In this document: positions 7,425-16,349 of the stretch, one piece after another
How positions within the stretch are numbered: position 1 is the stretch's first letter
How the letters are laid out: each line of letters starts with the position of its first letter
From: SpSt-398 sp041752235
Lineage (GTDB): Bacteria > Bacteroidota > Bacteroidia > Chitinophagales > Chitinophagaceae
DNA: 64,000 bases
Direction: 5' to 3'
Assembly (NCBI GenBank): GCA_041752235.1
Contig: JBGSHM010000001.1
Coordinates: 186,001-250,000, forward strand
Translations under genes and position numbers: made by a program
Notes under the pieces: model-generated
The model's input: the letters and a program-made list of their open reading frames with translations, nothing else
Told to the model about the DNA's origin: nothing
Database searches by the model: none

Positions 7425-8678
7425 TTAGACGAGTCCGGCGAGTTCAAGGCTCTTCCTTTTCAGCTTCCGCACCTCCATATCTTCCACAATCGGATCGGGG
7501 GTGAGGATAAACGAGGTATTGTTCTCTTTCCACCAGGTACTGTTCTTTAATTCACTAAAGGGCAGGATACCCACCAGGTATTTTCGTTGTTCCTGTGAAT
7601 GCCATTCCTCGATCTGTTCGAATTTTTCTTTGGGAATGTACTTGATGTCCTCAAAGGAAACATAGACGTGCAGATAAAAATCATCGGTCAGCACATTGGG
7701 CTGTTGATAAAGTTTCTTGTATTCGTAGTGGTAATCATAGCGCAGCGCGGAGATATCACTCAATACCGCCGATGCCGTAGGGAAACTGCCGGCGCCTTTT
7801 CCATAAAAGAATTGTTTATCCGCAAACCCACTTTCGATGACTACGCCATTGTATTCATTTTTTACAAAGGCCAGTTGGTCATCCTGGGTCACAAATTGGG
7901 GAAGTACAAAGGCGGCTACTTTTCCATTTTTGAGTTTACGCGCCTGGGCCACCAATTTGATGGCATATTGTTTTTCGGTGGCGACGACTGCATCACTGAG
8001 TTGGATATTCTGGATGCCGGAGAAGACCAGGTCCCTGGGTGAAGCCGTGATACCATAGGCATGATTGAGCAGGATGATCCATTTGTGCAACGCATCGTAT
8101 CCTTCCACATCCAGTTTGGGATCGGCTTCGGCAAATCCCAATTGCTGGGCGAGCATAAGCGCTTCCTGAAACTCCAGTTTATCTTCAAAGATCTTGGTCA
8201 GTATAAAATTCGTAGAGCCATTGACAATGGCCTTGATGCCATGCAGGAGGTCATTGTCATAATACTCTTCCAGGTTACGGATAACGGGGATCGAAGCACA
8301 GGCGGCTGCTTCATACAGCAGGGAGAGACCGGTGCTTTTTTGCAGGGTGAGGAGTTCGGGATAATGCTCAGCCAGCATTTTCTTGCTCGCGCTTACTACT
8401 TCTTTTCCATTCTTTAACGCGGTGGTGACGATGTGAAAGGCGGGTTCGGTTTCGTTGATCACTTCAACGATGACATTGATCTCGGGATCAAAGAGAAGTT
8501 CATCTTTGTCTGTGGTAAAAAGTTTGGCTGGCGCGATCCGTTTCTTCGAAGCGTCTTTGATACAGATCTTTTTGATCCTTGCTTTCAAGGAGGGGGTTTG
8601 TTGCAACACGCGGTAGAGGCCTTCGCCGACTACACCAAATCCAAAAAGACCGATTGTGAGTTGTTTGTGCGATTCCAT
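7425..8678 (-). CDS. hom: homoserine dehydrogenase
   Basis: 417 residues. The N-terminal NAD(P)-binding motif GFGVVG is at 13-18. NGSTNF at 153-158 and the catalytic stretch DVEGYDALHK (190-199, ending in the conserved Lys) mark the homoserine dehydrogenase catalytic domain. It reduces aspartate semialdehyde to homoserine. No aspartate kinase domain is fused, unlike ThrA/MetL, and the C-terminal part is not an obvious ACT domain. It follows metX by 58 bp on the same strand, behind a SAM riboswitch, so it supplies homoserine to the MetX step and is probably repressed when S-adenosylmethionine is plentiful. Confidence 0.92.
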   Translation of the reverse strand: MESHKQLTIGLFGFGVVGEGLYRVLQQTPSLKARIKKICIKDASKKRIAPAKLFTTDKDELLFDPEINVIVEVINETEPAFHIVTTALKNGKEVVSASKKMLAEHYPELLTLQKSTGLSLLYEAAACASIPVIRNLEEYYDNDLLHGIKAIVNGSTNFILTKIFEDKLEFQEALMLAQQLGFAEADPKLDVEGYDALHKWIILLNHAYGITASPRDLVFSGIQNIQLSDAVVATEKQYAIKLVAQARKLKNGKVAAFVLPQFVTQDDQLAFVKNEYNGVVIESGFADKQFFYGKGAGSFPTASAVLSDISALRYDYHYEYKKLYQQPNVLTDDFYLHVYVSFEDIKYIPKEKFEQIEEWHSQEQRKYLVGILPFSELKNSTWWKENNTSFILTPDPIVEDMEVRKLKRKSLELAGLV

Positions 8679-8711
8679 TTTTATGATTCTTATTATTTTA
8701 AATTCTTGTTT

Positions 8712-8735
8712 TTAATAATTAATAATCAATAATCC
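8712..8735. repeat. short heptad array after metX
   Basis: TTAATAA, TTAATAA, TCAATAA and a partial unit. It begins 2 bp after the metX stop and shares its vocabulary with 42739-42763. Confidence 0.6.
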
Positions 8736-8736
8736 T

Positions 8737-9777
8737 TTACTGTTCACTGGCAAGAAACTCCCTGATTAATTTCTCCAATTTTTCATATTCCAATAAAAAC
8801 CCGTCATGCCCATAAAAAGAGTCGATACAGGCAAAGCTTGCGCCGGGAATATGCCGGGCTATGGTTTCCTGTTCGGTCGGAGGGAAGAGTATATCACTGC
8901 TGATCCCTACGCTCAGGGTTCGGGCTTTGATGGAGCCGAGTGCTTCTGAAATACTACCTCGTCCACGGGCGAGGTCATGCGCATCCATTCCCTGGCTTAG
9001 CCGGTAATAGCTAAAGGCATTGAATCGCTTACCCAGTTTTTCGCCCTGGTAACGCTGGTAACTTTCTGCCGCTTCACCACCATAGGGGTGTGGGGCAGGC
9101 CAGGGTGCTTTTTTATCCCTGGGTTGGGTGATATTATAGGCTTCGTAATGCCGGTAGCTCAGCAGGGCCAGGCTACGGGCCACTTTCATGCCTTCGATAC
9201 CGGCTTCATTGAAGGACTCTTTCCAGGTCGGATCATTTTCAATACACATGCGTTGGCTGGCATTGAAGGCGATACCCCAGGGGGAGTGCTGGGCATTGGT
9301 GGCAATGGGAATGATATGCTCAAATCGTTCGGGTTCTTCAATCGCCCATTCGAGCAATTGTTGACCACCCATGCTGCCTCCCAGTCCCAAATGAATTTTT
9401 CCGATCCCCAGGGCCTTACACAAGGGCTGATAGGCTCGGATCATGTCCCGGGTGGTGAATAAGGGGAAGCCATGATACCATGGCTTCCCGCTTTGTGGAT
9501 TCTTTTCCAGGGGGCCGATACTGCCATAGCAGCTCCCTGGCATGTTTACGCAGATTATATAGTGGTTTTTCGGGTCTAATAATTTTCCTTCACCCACCAA
9601 TCCGGGCCACCATTCGGCCGGATCGCTATTGGCGGTCAGGGCATGGAAGACCCAGACCACATTGCTTTGGGTGCTGTTCATTTTTCCCAGGGTGGTATAG
9701 GCCAGGTGGTAGCCAGACAGGGTCTGGCCACTTTCGAGCATGAACGGTTGTTCGTAATGGAATAGTTGTGTTGACAT
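8737..9777 (-). CDS. metX: homoserine O-acetyltransferase
   Basis: 346 residues from the ATG at 9775-9777; an in-frame ATG 7 codons upstream is less likely. Alpha/beta hydrolase fold with the MetX signature GGSMGGQQ (nucleophile Ser135). Asp in SSDILFPP and His in YGHDGFLLE complete the triad in the last 60 residues. The enzyme acetylates homoserine with acetyl-CoA, the activated precursor for methionine; an O-succinyl specificity cannot be excluded from sequence. It is the first gene after the SAM-I riboswitch (9885-10010) and is followed by hom, forming a two-gene methionine-branch operon. Confidence 0.93.
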   Translation of the reverse strand: MSTQLFHYEQPFMLESGQTLSGYHLAYTTLGKMNSTQSNVVWVFHALTANSDPAEWWPGLVGEGKLLDPKNHYIICVNMPGSCYGSIGPLEKNPQSGKPWYHGFPLFTTRDMIRAYQPLCKALGIGKIHLGLGGSMGGQQLLEWAIEEPERFEHIIPIATNAQHSPWGIAFNASQRMCIENDPTWKESFNEAGIEGMKVARSLALLSYRHYEAYNITQPRDKKAPWPAPHPYGGEAAESYQRYQGEKLGKRFNAFSYYRLSQGMDAHDLARGRGSISEALGSIKARTLSVGISSDILFPPTEQETIARHIPGASFACIDSFYGHDGFLLEYEKLEKLIREFLASEQ

Positions 9778-9816
9778 ATTTGCTACTGTCTTCAACACTT
9801 ACTTATCCGTATAGGC

Positions 9817-9850
9817 AAAAAAAAACGCTCACCTGAAGTCAGATGAGCGC
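9817..9850 (-). terminator. intrinsic terminator of the SAM riboswitch expression platform
   Basis: On the minus strand a GC-rich stem (CGCTCATCT pairing with AGGTGAGCG, tetraloop region GACT) at 9826-9849 is followed by a run of nine T (9817-9825). It stands between the aptamer and metX. Confidence 0.85.
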
Positions 9851-9884
9851 TACTTTAATATGTTCGGTATTAAAAAAGGCTGTG

Positions 9885-10010
9885 GATCTGACTTATCTGT
9901 CCCGATTGTCCATCGGGCTGGAGTTGGCACCTTATCACGCGGGTTACGCGTGGCAGGTTGTCAAGGCTTCTTTGGGCCATATCCCTCAGCCTTTCTTGAT
10001 AAGTAGTGAT
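9885..10010 (-). ncRNA. SAM-I (S-box) riboswitch
   Basis: Minus-strand consensus blocks appear in order: ACTTATCAAGAAAGG, GCTGAGGGATATGGCCC, GACAACCTGCCA, AAGGTGCCAACTCCAGCC, and the closing P1 strand GATAAGT (9891-9897), which pairs with ACTTATC (9998-10004). Binding of S-adenosylmethionine normally favours the downstream terminator and shuts off metX-hom. Confidence 0.95.
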
Positions 10011-10022
10011 AAAGAACTGGTG

Positions 10023-10030
10023 CAAATATA
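10023..10030 (-). promoter_or_regulatory. candidate -7 box for the SAM riboswitch-metX-hom transcript
   Basis: TATATTTG on the minus strand is a perfect TAnnTTTG, placed about 12 bp before the aptamer P1 stem as expected for a start near 10018. The -33 region is T-rich without a clear TTTG. Confidence 0.55.
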
Positions 10031-10067
10031 GTGACTTTTTAGAAAAAAAGAACGCAATGATGAAGGA

Positions 10068-10670
10068 CTATTGTCTGGCCGTTGTCATTACATCCTGCTT
10101 GGATCCGTTATAGGTCCAGGCTTCTGGTTTTTTGTCTTTCTTATTTGCTGGTTTTTCTGGTGTCGTAGTTTGTTCAAAGACGATACCCGGGTTGGCAAAT
10201 TCAAAAGGCTTGCCGATACAGATATGCAAGGCATTTACATCCGGGGTAAAGATGAGCGTGCCTTCGGGGATATCGGTGCCGGATTCAGACTTTTGTGCCG
10301 GGATCTTATAGACGGCAGGCGAACGCATGAGCATGGCCTTGATATTTCCCTGGGGAAGTCCGGAGACAATGATCCAGCTTTTGCTGGTTTCATCCAGGCG
10401 GATATTCACCACCGACGGGTCAGAGGCGGAAACATAATTACCGATGACGGGAAAAACCTTTTCCAGCGTTAAAGGTTTGGGCATTTCCTTGTGCTGATAT
10501 TTGGCGCTGATCTCTGAAACGGTAGAGTTGGAGCGCAACATGGTATCAGGCACTTTCGGATTCACGGTATCCGGCTGTTTAGGCTTCACCGTATCGGGTT
10601 CAGTTTGCGCGTTTAACACGGGCAGGCAAAACAGTAGTAATGCTACTGCCAGTAACATGGGTCTTTTCAT
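10068..10670 (-). CDS. secreted protein of unknown function
   Basis: 200 residues with a clear signal peptide (about 1-21, ending LNAQ). Next comes a short proline/threonine repeat (DTVKPKQPDTVNPKVPDT, about 25-43) that looks like a flexible linker. The mature part has no family I recognise, and the C-terminus is Lys/Pro-rich (PEKPANKKDKKPEAW). It is probably periplasmic or surface exposed. It is divergent from uvrA, with a large inverted-repeat element between them, and has no operon partner. Confidence 0.65.
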   Translation of the reverse strand: MKRPMLLAVALLLFCLPVLNAQTEPDTVKPKQPDTVNPKVPDTMLRSNSTVSEISAKYQHKEMPKPLTLEKVFPVIGNYVSASDPSVVNIRLDETSKSWIIVSGLPQGNIKAMLMRSPAVYKIPAQKSESGTDIPEGTLIFTPDVNALHICIGKPFEFANPGIVFEQTTTPEKPANKKDKKPEAWTYNGSKQDVMTTARQ

Positions 10671-10769
10671 AAGTCTCTATTTTTTTATGATTGAAATATG
10701 GGTACTCGGTGGTATAGGGTTAAAAATGGTGCCAGAGTCGGGAAATGTGGAAAAGTAGCTGGCAGGGAG

Positions 10770-11183
10770 GGATGTTGGATGTTGGTTGTTGGATGTTGGA
10801 TGACCGATGACGGTGTTTATATAATTGACCTTTTCTTTGCCCCGGAGGGGCACCCCATCTGTAGCCCCAAATAATGTGTATTTCCCAAAGGCTCCGGAGG
10901 AGCCTCCGAGAAAAATAGGATTTAAAATTTTAATATTAATTCAACCCGAAATCAAAAATTGAATGAAAAATGGGCGATCCTCCGAATCTTGTGATTATAC
11001 TGTGACATTGCGGCAACAGATAGGAGGCTCCGGAGGAGCCTTTGGGAAATACACATTATTTGGGGCTACAGATGGGGTGCCCCTCCGGGGCAAAGAAAAG
11101 GTCAATTATATAAACCCGTCATCTGTCATCCAAGAAAACCCAACATCCAACATCCAACATCCAACATCCGTCATCCAACATCC
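10770..11183. repeat. heptad arrays flanking the inverted-repeat element (B1)
   Basis: Left: GGATGTT, GGATGTT, GGTTGTT, GGATGTT, GGATGAC, CGATGAC (10770-10811). Right: CGTCATC, TGTCATC, then a CAAGAAAAC interruption, then repeated AACATCC and GTCATCC words to 11183. The two arrays are mutually inverted. This 530-bp spacer between the divergent genes at 10670 and 11202 contains nothing else recognisable. Confidence 0.9.
10815..11115. mobile_element. MITE-like inverted-repeat element, copy 1
   Basis: Arms 10815-10907 and 11023-11115 (93 bp each) are perfect reverse complements except for an inner 15-bp dyad (GGCTCCGGAGGAGCC) that is inverted. Arm landmarks are GCCCCGGAGGGGC and CCCATCTGTAGCC. 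The roughly 115-bp interior has no ORF. It is homologous, in reverse orientation, to the interior of the copy at 23841-24115. There is no transposase, so any mobility would be non-autonomous; a REP/RAYT-type origin is possible. Confidence 0.6.
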
Positions 11184-11201
11184 TTTGTATCTTCGTGCAC
11201 C

Positions 11202-14024
11202 ATGAGCAAAACAGAAGACTCCATAGAGATACTCGGTGCGCGGGTACATAATTTACAGAACATTGACATTTCATTGCCCAAGAATAAAATGGTGGTGATA
11301 ACGGGTATCAGTGGCAGTGGAAAATCTTCGCTCGCTTTTGATACCATTTATGCCGAGGGTCAACGCCGCTACATGGAAACCTTTGGCTCTTATGCGCGTC
11401 AGTTCATCGGTGATATGGAGCGTCCGGATGTAGATAAGATCACCGGATTGTCGCCGGTTATTTCAATCGAACAAAAAACAACGAACAAAAATCCACGTTC
11501 CACCGTAGGAACGGTGACAGAGATCTATGATTTCATGCGCTTGCTCTTTGCGCGGGTGGGAGAGGCCTGGTCCTACAACACCGGAAAGAAAATGGTGAAA
11601 TGGTCGGAAGAAGAGATTGTCGATAACATTTACAAAAAATACAAAGGCGCCAAGATCCATTTATTGGCTCCCCTGGTCAGAGGCCGAAAGGGGCATTACC
11701 GGGAATTGTTTGAGGACATGCGGAAGAAAGGGTTTTTAAAAGTGCGCGTTGATGGGGAAGTAAAAGACCTGGTGGCCAAGATGCAAGTGGACCGCTATAA
11801 GATCCATGATATTGAATTGGTGGTGGATCGTTTGCAGGTAACTGCTGACCTGCGTTCACGAATGAGTCAGAGTGTTTCACAAACCCTTCGCCTCGGGAAG
11901 GACCTGATGTTTTTATTGGTCAATGATTCGAGTAAAACGGTGCAGTACTCCAAACAATTGATGTGTGAGGATACGGGGATCAGTTACGAAGAACCTTCAC
12001 CCAATTCCTTTTCTTTTAACTCACCCTATGGGGCTTGTCCTACCTGTCGTGGATTGGGAACGATGTTCACGGTCAATATGGAGACCATCATTCCGGATGA
12101 TTCGGTGAGCATTAGCGATGGCGGTATTGCTCCGCTTGGGGAGGAAAGAGAAGCACATGTATTCAGACAGGTACAGGAGATCGCGAAAAAGAACAAGATA
12201 TCGCTGACCAAGCCCATCAGCGAACTCGATAAAAAATCCCTGAATATCCTGCTGTATGGAAATGTGGAAGGGGTGGAAGAAGAAATCGAGGAAGAAAATT
12301 TTAAGTATGACCCCACCGCTCCCTTTGAAGGGATCGTACACATGTTGAAAAGATGGTTTAATAACGGGTATAGCGAAAGCCTGCGCGAGTGGGCGGAATC
12401 CTATATGGAGTTAAAACCTTGTGAGTCCTGTCAGGGTGACCGGCTTCGCAAGGAAAGTCTCTGGTTCAAAGTGGATGGCAGGAATATCGCTGAATTGAGC
12501 CAGATGAACCTGGATAAACTTGCCGTTTGGTTCAAGGACATTGAGAAAAGACTGGATGATAAACAAAAGGTCATTGGGAAAGATATCCTCAAAGAAATTC
12601 GGGAGCGCTTGCAGTTCATGCTCGATGTGGGGTTGACCTATCTCACCATCAATCGCCCATCAAAGACATTAAGCGGTGGTGAATCGCAACGTATCCGGTT
12701 GGCGACACAGATCGGTTCCCAACTACAGGGGATCACCTATATCCTGGACGAGCCTTCGATCGGATTACATCAGCGCGACAACCATCGCCTGATCCAGGCC
12801 CTGCAAAACCTGCGGGATATTGGGAATAATGTATTGGTAGTAGAACATGATAAGGACATAATGCTGGCGGCGGATTACCTCGTGGATATTGGTCCCAAGG
12901 CGGGCTACCACGGAGGCCGGATCGTGGCCAAGGGCACACCCAAAGAGATATTACAAGGAGATACCCTGACAGCGGGTTATCTCAATGGGCATTTGAAGAT
13001 ACCGGTGCCAACCGAAAGAAGAAAGGGAAGTGGAAAAACCGTTGAACTAAAAGGGGTGACCGGCAATAACCTCAAGAAGGTGGATGTGAAGTTTCCGCTG
13101 GGGCAGTTTATTGTGGTGACCGGGGTAAGTGGAAGTGGAAAATCGACCCTTGTTAATGAGACCCTCTATCCCATTTTATCCAAGCATGCCTATAATTCCC
13201 GCATGACACCGATGCCGTATAAGTCGGTGAAGGGATTGGAACATATTGACAAGGTCATTGAAATCGACCAGTCACCTATTGGACGAACACCTCGGAGTAA
13301 TCCCGCGACCTATTGCGGATTCTTTACCGATATCCGTACGCTTTTTGCCGCGGTGCCTGAGGCCAAGATACGTGGGTATAATGCAGGACGTTTTTCCTTC
13401 AATGTAAAAAGCGGTCGTTGTGATGTTTGTGAAGGAGGTGGCATGCGGGTGATTGAAATGAATTTCTTACCTGATGTTTATGTGCATTGTGAAAAATGCA
13501 ATGGCAAGCGCTATAACCGCGAGACCCTCGAGATCCGTTATAAGGGAAAGTCCATTGCCGATGTATTGGCGATGACAGTGGAGGAAGCGGTGGAGTTCTT
13601 TCAGCAGGTTCCCTATATCTACCGGAAGATAAAAGTATTGGATGAAGTGGGGCTGGGGTATATCACCCTTGGACAATCGGCGGTGACCCTGAGTGGGGGA
13701 GAGGCCCAGCGGGTTAAGCTGGCCACTGAATTATCCAAACGCGATACGGGGAAAACATTTTACATCCTGGATGAGCCCACGACCGGTCTTCACTTTCAGG
13801 ATGTGCAGCACCTGTTGGATGTATTGAATAAATTAGTTGACCGGGGTAATACGGTTCTGGTCATTGAGCACAATATGGATGTGATCAAGGTCGGGGATCA
13901 TATCATTGACATCGGCCCCGAGGGTGGGGATGGGGGAGGCCGGGTGTTGTTTGAGGGCACCCCGGAAGAGTTGATTAAGTGTAAGGAGAGCTTTACGGGG
14001 AAGTATTTGAAGGCGGAGTTGTGA
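11202..14024 (+). CDS. uvrA: excinuclease ABC subunit A
   Basis: 940 residues, standard length. Two ABC ATPase halves are present: Walker A GISGSGKS at 35-42 and GVSGSGKS near 641, with signatures SGGESQRIRL and SGGEAQRVKL. Zinc modules are visible as CPTC near 279 with CESC near 408, and as CDVC near 740 with CEKC near 763 (the conserved DNA-contacting zinc finger). UvrA dimers recognise bulky DNA damage and load UvrB in nucleotide excision repair. It is a single-gene unit. A TATCTTCG box 6 bp before the ATG may be its -7 element. Confidence 0.97.
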   Translation: MSKTEDSIEILGARVHNLQNIDISLPKNKMVVITGISGSGKSSLAFDTIYAEGQRRYMETFGSYARQFIGDMERPDVDKITGLSPVISIEQKTTNKNPRSTVGTVTEIYDFMRLLFARVGEAWSYNTGKKMVKWSEEEIVDNIYKKYKGAKIHLLAPLVRGRKGHYRELFEDMRKKGFLKVRVDGEVKDLVAKMQVDRYKIHDIELVVDRLQVTADLRSRMSQSVSQTLRLGKDLMFLLVNDSSKTVQYSKQLMCEDTGISYEEPSPNSFSFNSPYGACPTCRGLGTMFTVNMETIIPDDSVSISDGGIAPLGEEREAHVFRQVQEIAKKNKISLTKPISELDKKSLNILLYGNVEGVEEEIEEENFKYDPTAPFEGIVHMLKRWFNNGYSESLREWAESYMELKPCESCQGDRLRKESLWFKVDGRNIAELSQMNLDKLAVWFKDIEKRLDDKQKVIGKDILKEIRERLQFMLDVGLTYLTINRPSKTLSGGESQRIRLATQIGSQLQGITYILDEPSIGLHQRDNHRLIQALQNLRDIGNNVLVVEHDKDIMLAADYLVDIGPKAGYHGGRIVAKGTPKEILQGDTLTAGYLNGHLKIPVPTERRKGSGKTVELKGVTGNNLKKVDVKFPLGQFIVVTGVSGSGKSTLVNETLYPILSKHAYNSRMTPMPYKSVKGLEHIDKVIEIDQSPIGRTPRSNPATYCGFFTDIRTLFAAVPEAKIRGYNAGRFSFNVKSGRCDVCEGGGMRVIEMNFLPDVYVHCEKCNGKRYNRETLEIRYKGKSIADVLAMTVEEAVEFFQQVPYIYRKIKVLDEVGLGYITLGQSAVTLSGGEAQRVKLATELSKRDTGKTFYILDEPTTGLHFQDVQHLLDVLNKLVDRGNTVLVIEHNMDVIKVGDHIIDIGPEGGDGGGRVLFEGTPEELIKCKESFTGKYLKAEL

Positions 14025-14103
14025 TTTACCGCCAAGGCGCTAAGGCACGAGGGAGCGCAAGGACATTTGGCGCAACCTGGCGTCCTGGCGTCTTTGTGGT
14101 TAA
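14025..14103. repeat. cgctaag-family imperfect hairpin after uvrA
   Basis: Words ACCGCCAAGGCGCTAAGG and GGCGTCCTGGCGTCTTTGTGG form an imperfect inverted repeat that starts at the uvrA stop. Confidence 0.65.
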
Positions 14104-14160
14104 ATACCCACAAGACTGCAGAATCTCACCCTTTATCTTTCTTATTTCTTATAATAAAAG

Positions 14161-14193
14161 AAGGGGCGACCGGATATTATTCCGTCGCCCCTT
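14161..14193. terminator. bidirectional terminator between uvrA and the convergent gene
   Basis: AAGGGGCGAC (14161-14170) pairs with GTCGCCCCTT (14184-14193) around a 13-bp loop. T-rich flanks on the minus-strand exit (CTTCTTTTATTAT) suit the gene at 14361; the plus-strand exit is AT-rich. The rest of 14104-14360 holds nothing else I can recognise. Confidence 0.75.
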
Positions 14194-14360
14194 AATATTG
14201 TCCAATAAGGTGACATGGAGTATTTAATAAAATCTTCTACTTTTTGAGAGTACCAATAGAGAACGGATTAGGTTTTAGTCAACCAGGGTATTGAATTTTA
14301 TTAAGCTCGATGGCCTTATTGGAACTGCGTTTATACAGTTGTATGTAAAGAACTTTTTTA

Positions 14361-14762
14361 CTATTTGATCTCGAGGTTGCCCTTTTCGGACATTTCATCC
14401 CCGTCGAACACTTCGTACACATAGGTACCGCGTGGCAGTTCCCCGATCCGGAGGTGCTCTCCGGGATTGAGGCGGTGATTGGCCAGCATGGTGCCATCCA
14501 GGGCAAATACATAGAAATCGACCGGGCCTTCATTCACATCCTTGGAGATGACGTGCATGGTACGTTTTACGATATCCGGATAGATCCGGATGGCCCTTGA
14601 TTTTTTACCAGCCCTTTTCTTTACGATACGATCTTTACCGCCGATCGAAGGATCGTTGGCAGACTCTTTACCGGTAAAGGAGGTCAGGGTGATGGTATTG
14701 AGTAGCACGGCTCCGGTCAGCAAACCGCCTACCAATTTTGGAAAAGGCTTATGCGTTTTCAT
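14361..14762 (-). CDS. small secreted protein with T9SS type A sorting-like C-terminal domain
   Basis: 133 residues. A signal peptide or membrane anchor covers about 10-30 (LVGGLLTGAVLLNTITLTSF) and a Lys/Arg-rich linker about 43-58. The rest, about 58-133, resembles the T9SS C-terminal sorting fold: IRIYPDIVKRTMHV, DFYVFALDGTMLA, then GEHLRIGELPRGTYVYEV. In that family this domain directs cargo through the type IX secretion system, but here there is almost no cargo in front of it, so it may be a stand-alone beta-sandwich protein. Confidence 0.6.
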   Translation of the reverse strand: MKTHKPFPKLVGGLLTGAVLLNTITLTSFTGKESANDPSIGGKDRIVKKRAGKKSRAIRIYPDIVKRTMHVISKDVNEGPVDFYVFALDGTMLANHRLNPGEHLRIGELPRGTYVYEVFDGDEMSEKGNLEIK

Positions 14763-14786
14763 GGGTTCGGGATTACGGGATCGGGC

Positions 14787-15761
14787 TTAGAAATACTTCG
14801 GACAACGCATCTGTCTGCGCGCACGGCTGTTTGGCGAGTTATCGCCATTGATCCGCCATCCAAAGCGCAACACGGTCGTAAAGAACGCGTCGTTTTCCTT
14901 GGGGTCGCCACGCTGGTATCCGATGAATGGACGTGTGGTTGGTTCATACAACGGAGTACGGTAGTGCAGTTGACGGGCCCAGGTAGCTTGCTCAGGGGTC
15001 AGGTATTGATCGAAGTAGATCGGGTCGATATAGGAAGTACTTACGTCATCCACATAGTCCGTAAAGGTCTTGCGGTGAAGGATCTCCAATCCCACATACA
15101 GGCTTTCTTTGACGTAATACTTGAAACCAAATCCCATTGGGACCTCCAATTGGGTCAGGCTGTATTCTTTTTTCTCGGGATATTCTGCCATTCCCTGTCC
15201 TTCCAGGCGAAGCGGTTTCAGGTCAACCAGTGTTTTCTGGCCGTTGCCACCGATATAATAACCTTTGGGGTTGAAATGGAAGGCACCGATACCGATCAAA
15301 CCATAAGGCCTGAGCTTACCCTGTAAGCCATCGTATTGCTCCAGGAATACGGTAGGATATAACTCCAATGCCGCATACGCTTCGGTGATATTCGATTTAA
15401 AGTAAAGGTTTCTCCTTAGACGGGAGATCTCACGTCCACCTTTGTTATCAATTTCCGCATCATCGCCCTCGACCACCATGTGGTTCAGCGAAACGCGAAA
15501 ACCGATCCATTCGGCCGGATAGAGGTTCAGATAAATGCCCTTCGACAGTTTGGTCAGCGGGATGTTGATGTCTTTGATAAAGGGTTGACCGATACCTCTC
15601 TGTCCGCCCAGATCGCCCAGGAAGAAAGAGGGACCAATGCCCAGGCCTACTTCCACCTTCCCGTTCTGAAGGGTAATGGCCTGTCCCTGTGTCTTTTGTG
15701 TGAAGAGAAAGAGCACGGTGGCAAATGCCATCGTACGCACAATTGGTACAATTGTTTTCAT
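14787..15761 (-). CDS. outer membrane beta-barrel protein
   Basis: 324 residues from the ATG at 15759-15761, chosen because it gives a clean signal peptide (MKTIVPIVRTMAFATVLFLF to about residue 27, QGQ). An ATG 8 codons upstream lies in a less natural leader. The mature part is a series of amphipathic, aromatic strands (VEVGLGIGPSFFLGDLGG; LRPYGLIGIGAFHFNPKG; MGFGFKYYVKESLYVGLEIL), as in DUF6089/porin-type barrels of Bacteroidota. The last strand ends in VLRFGWRINGDN, after which a basic tail follows. It probably sits in the outer membrane; no substrate can be inferred. Confidence 0.8.
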   Translation of the reverse strand: MKTIVPIVRTMAFATVLFLFTQKTQGQAITLQNGKVEVGLGIGPSFFLGDLGGQRGIGQPFIKDINIPLTKLSKGIYLNLYPAEWIGFRVSLNHMVVEGDDAEIDNKGGREISRLRRNLYFKSNITEAYAALELYPTVFLEQYDGLQGKLRPYGLIGIGAFHFNPKGYYIGGNGQKTLVDLKPLRLEGQGMAEYPEKKEYSLTQLEVPMGFGFKYYVKESLYVGLEILHRKTFTDYVDDVSTSYIDPIYFDQYLTPEQATWARQLHYRTPLYEPTTRPFIGYQRGDPKENDAFFTTVLRFGWRINGDNSPNSRARRQMRCPKYF

Positions 15762-15892
15762 AAGAGACCAGATTTCGTTTCTCAAATATTGGATTACTGT
15801 TGACTAAAAGAGAAATTCTCATTTCTCCATCTATTTACGAACAAAGATTAACAATATTGCTCGTAGTGCCTTGGTTTTTCCACTTGGTAAAT

Positions 15893-16348
15893 CTACTTAG
15901 GAGTTTCAGACAGCGTCATTTCGATGTGTTCTATGCCGTCTTCAAGGTAGATTTCATCGGTCTGTTGAAAACCGAGTTCGGTGTAGAATTTCTTGAGATA
16001 TAATTGCGCGCCGATCCGGATGGGGAATCCGGGGAATAAATTTTTTGCTTCACCGATAGAGCGTTCCATCAGTTCTTTGCCCAATCCCGTTCCTCTTGAT
16101 TTGGGGGAGCTCACCACCCTTCCAATGGAAGCAAAACCGGGATAAGCCAGATCGGGTGGGACCAAACGGGTATAGGCAGCCAGATAACCAGGTTCCCAGG
16201 CCATTAAATGATGACAATACCCATCCTTGCCATCGGCATCCTGAAATACACAGTTTTGCTCCACCACAAATACTTCATTGCGTAATTGCAGGATGGCGTA
16301 GAGTTCACGCGGGGTTAGCTGGTCAAAGGGTTTTAGTATCCAATTCAT
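15893..16348 (-). CDS. elaA: ElaA-type GNAT acetyltransferase
   Basis: 151 residues. The N-terminus (LYAILQLRNEVFVVEQNCVF) and DADGKD match the ElaA subgroup of GNAT N-acetyltransferases. The acetyl-CoA-binding loop is RGTGLGKELM (about 87-96), preceded by the IGRVVSSP beta-strand. The family transfers acetyl groups to amines; ElaA substrates are poorly known. It lies 1 bp downstream of the M28 peptidase stop region on the same strand, so the two are probably co-transcribed. Confidence 0.85.
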   Translation of the reverse strand: MNWILKPFDQLTPRELYAILQLRNEVFVVEQNCVFQDADGKDGYCHHLMAWEPGYLAAYTRLVPPDLAYPGFASIGRVVSSPKSRGTGLGKELMERSIGEAKNLFPGFPIRIGAQLYLKKFYTELGFQQTDEIYLEDGIEHIEMTLSETPK

Positions 16349-16349
16349 G

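Noticed and set aside
9843..10031. 62-codon plus-strand ORF
   Set aside because: It lies entirely antisense to the SAM riboswitch and has no protein features.
10963..11205. 80-codon ORF in the spacer before uvrA
   Set aside because: It consists of inverted-repeat arm and heptad repeats.
14161..14193. Small RNA gene between uvrA and the T9SS-like gene
   Set aside because: Only a short hairpin with T-rich exit is present, which a terminator explains.
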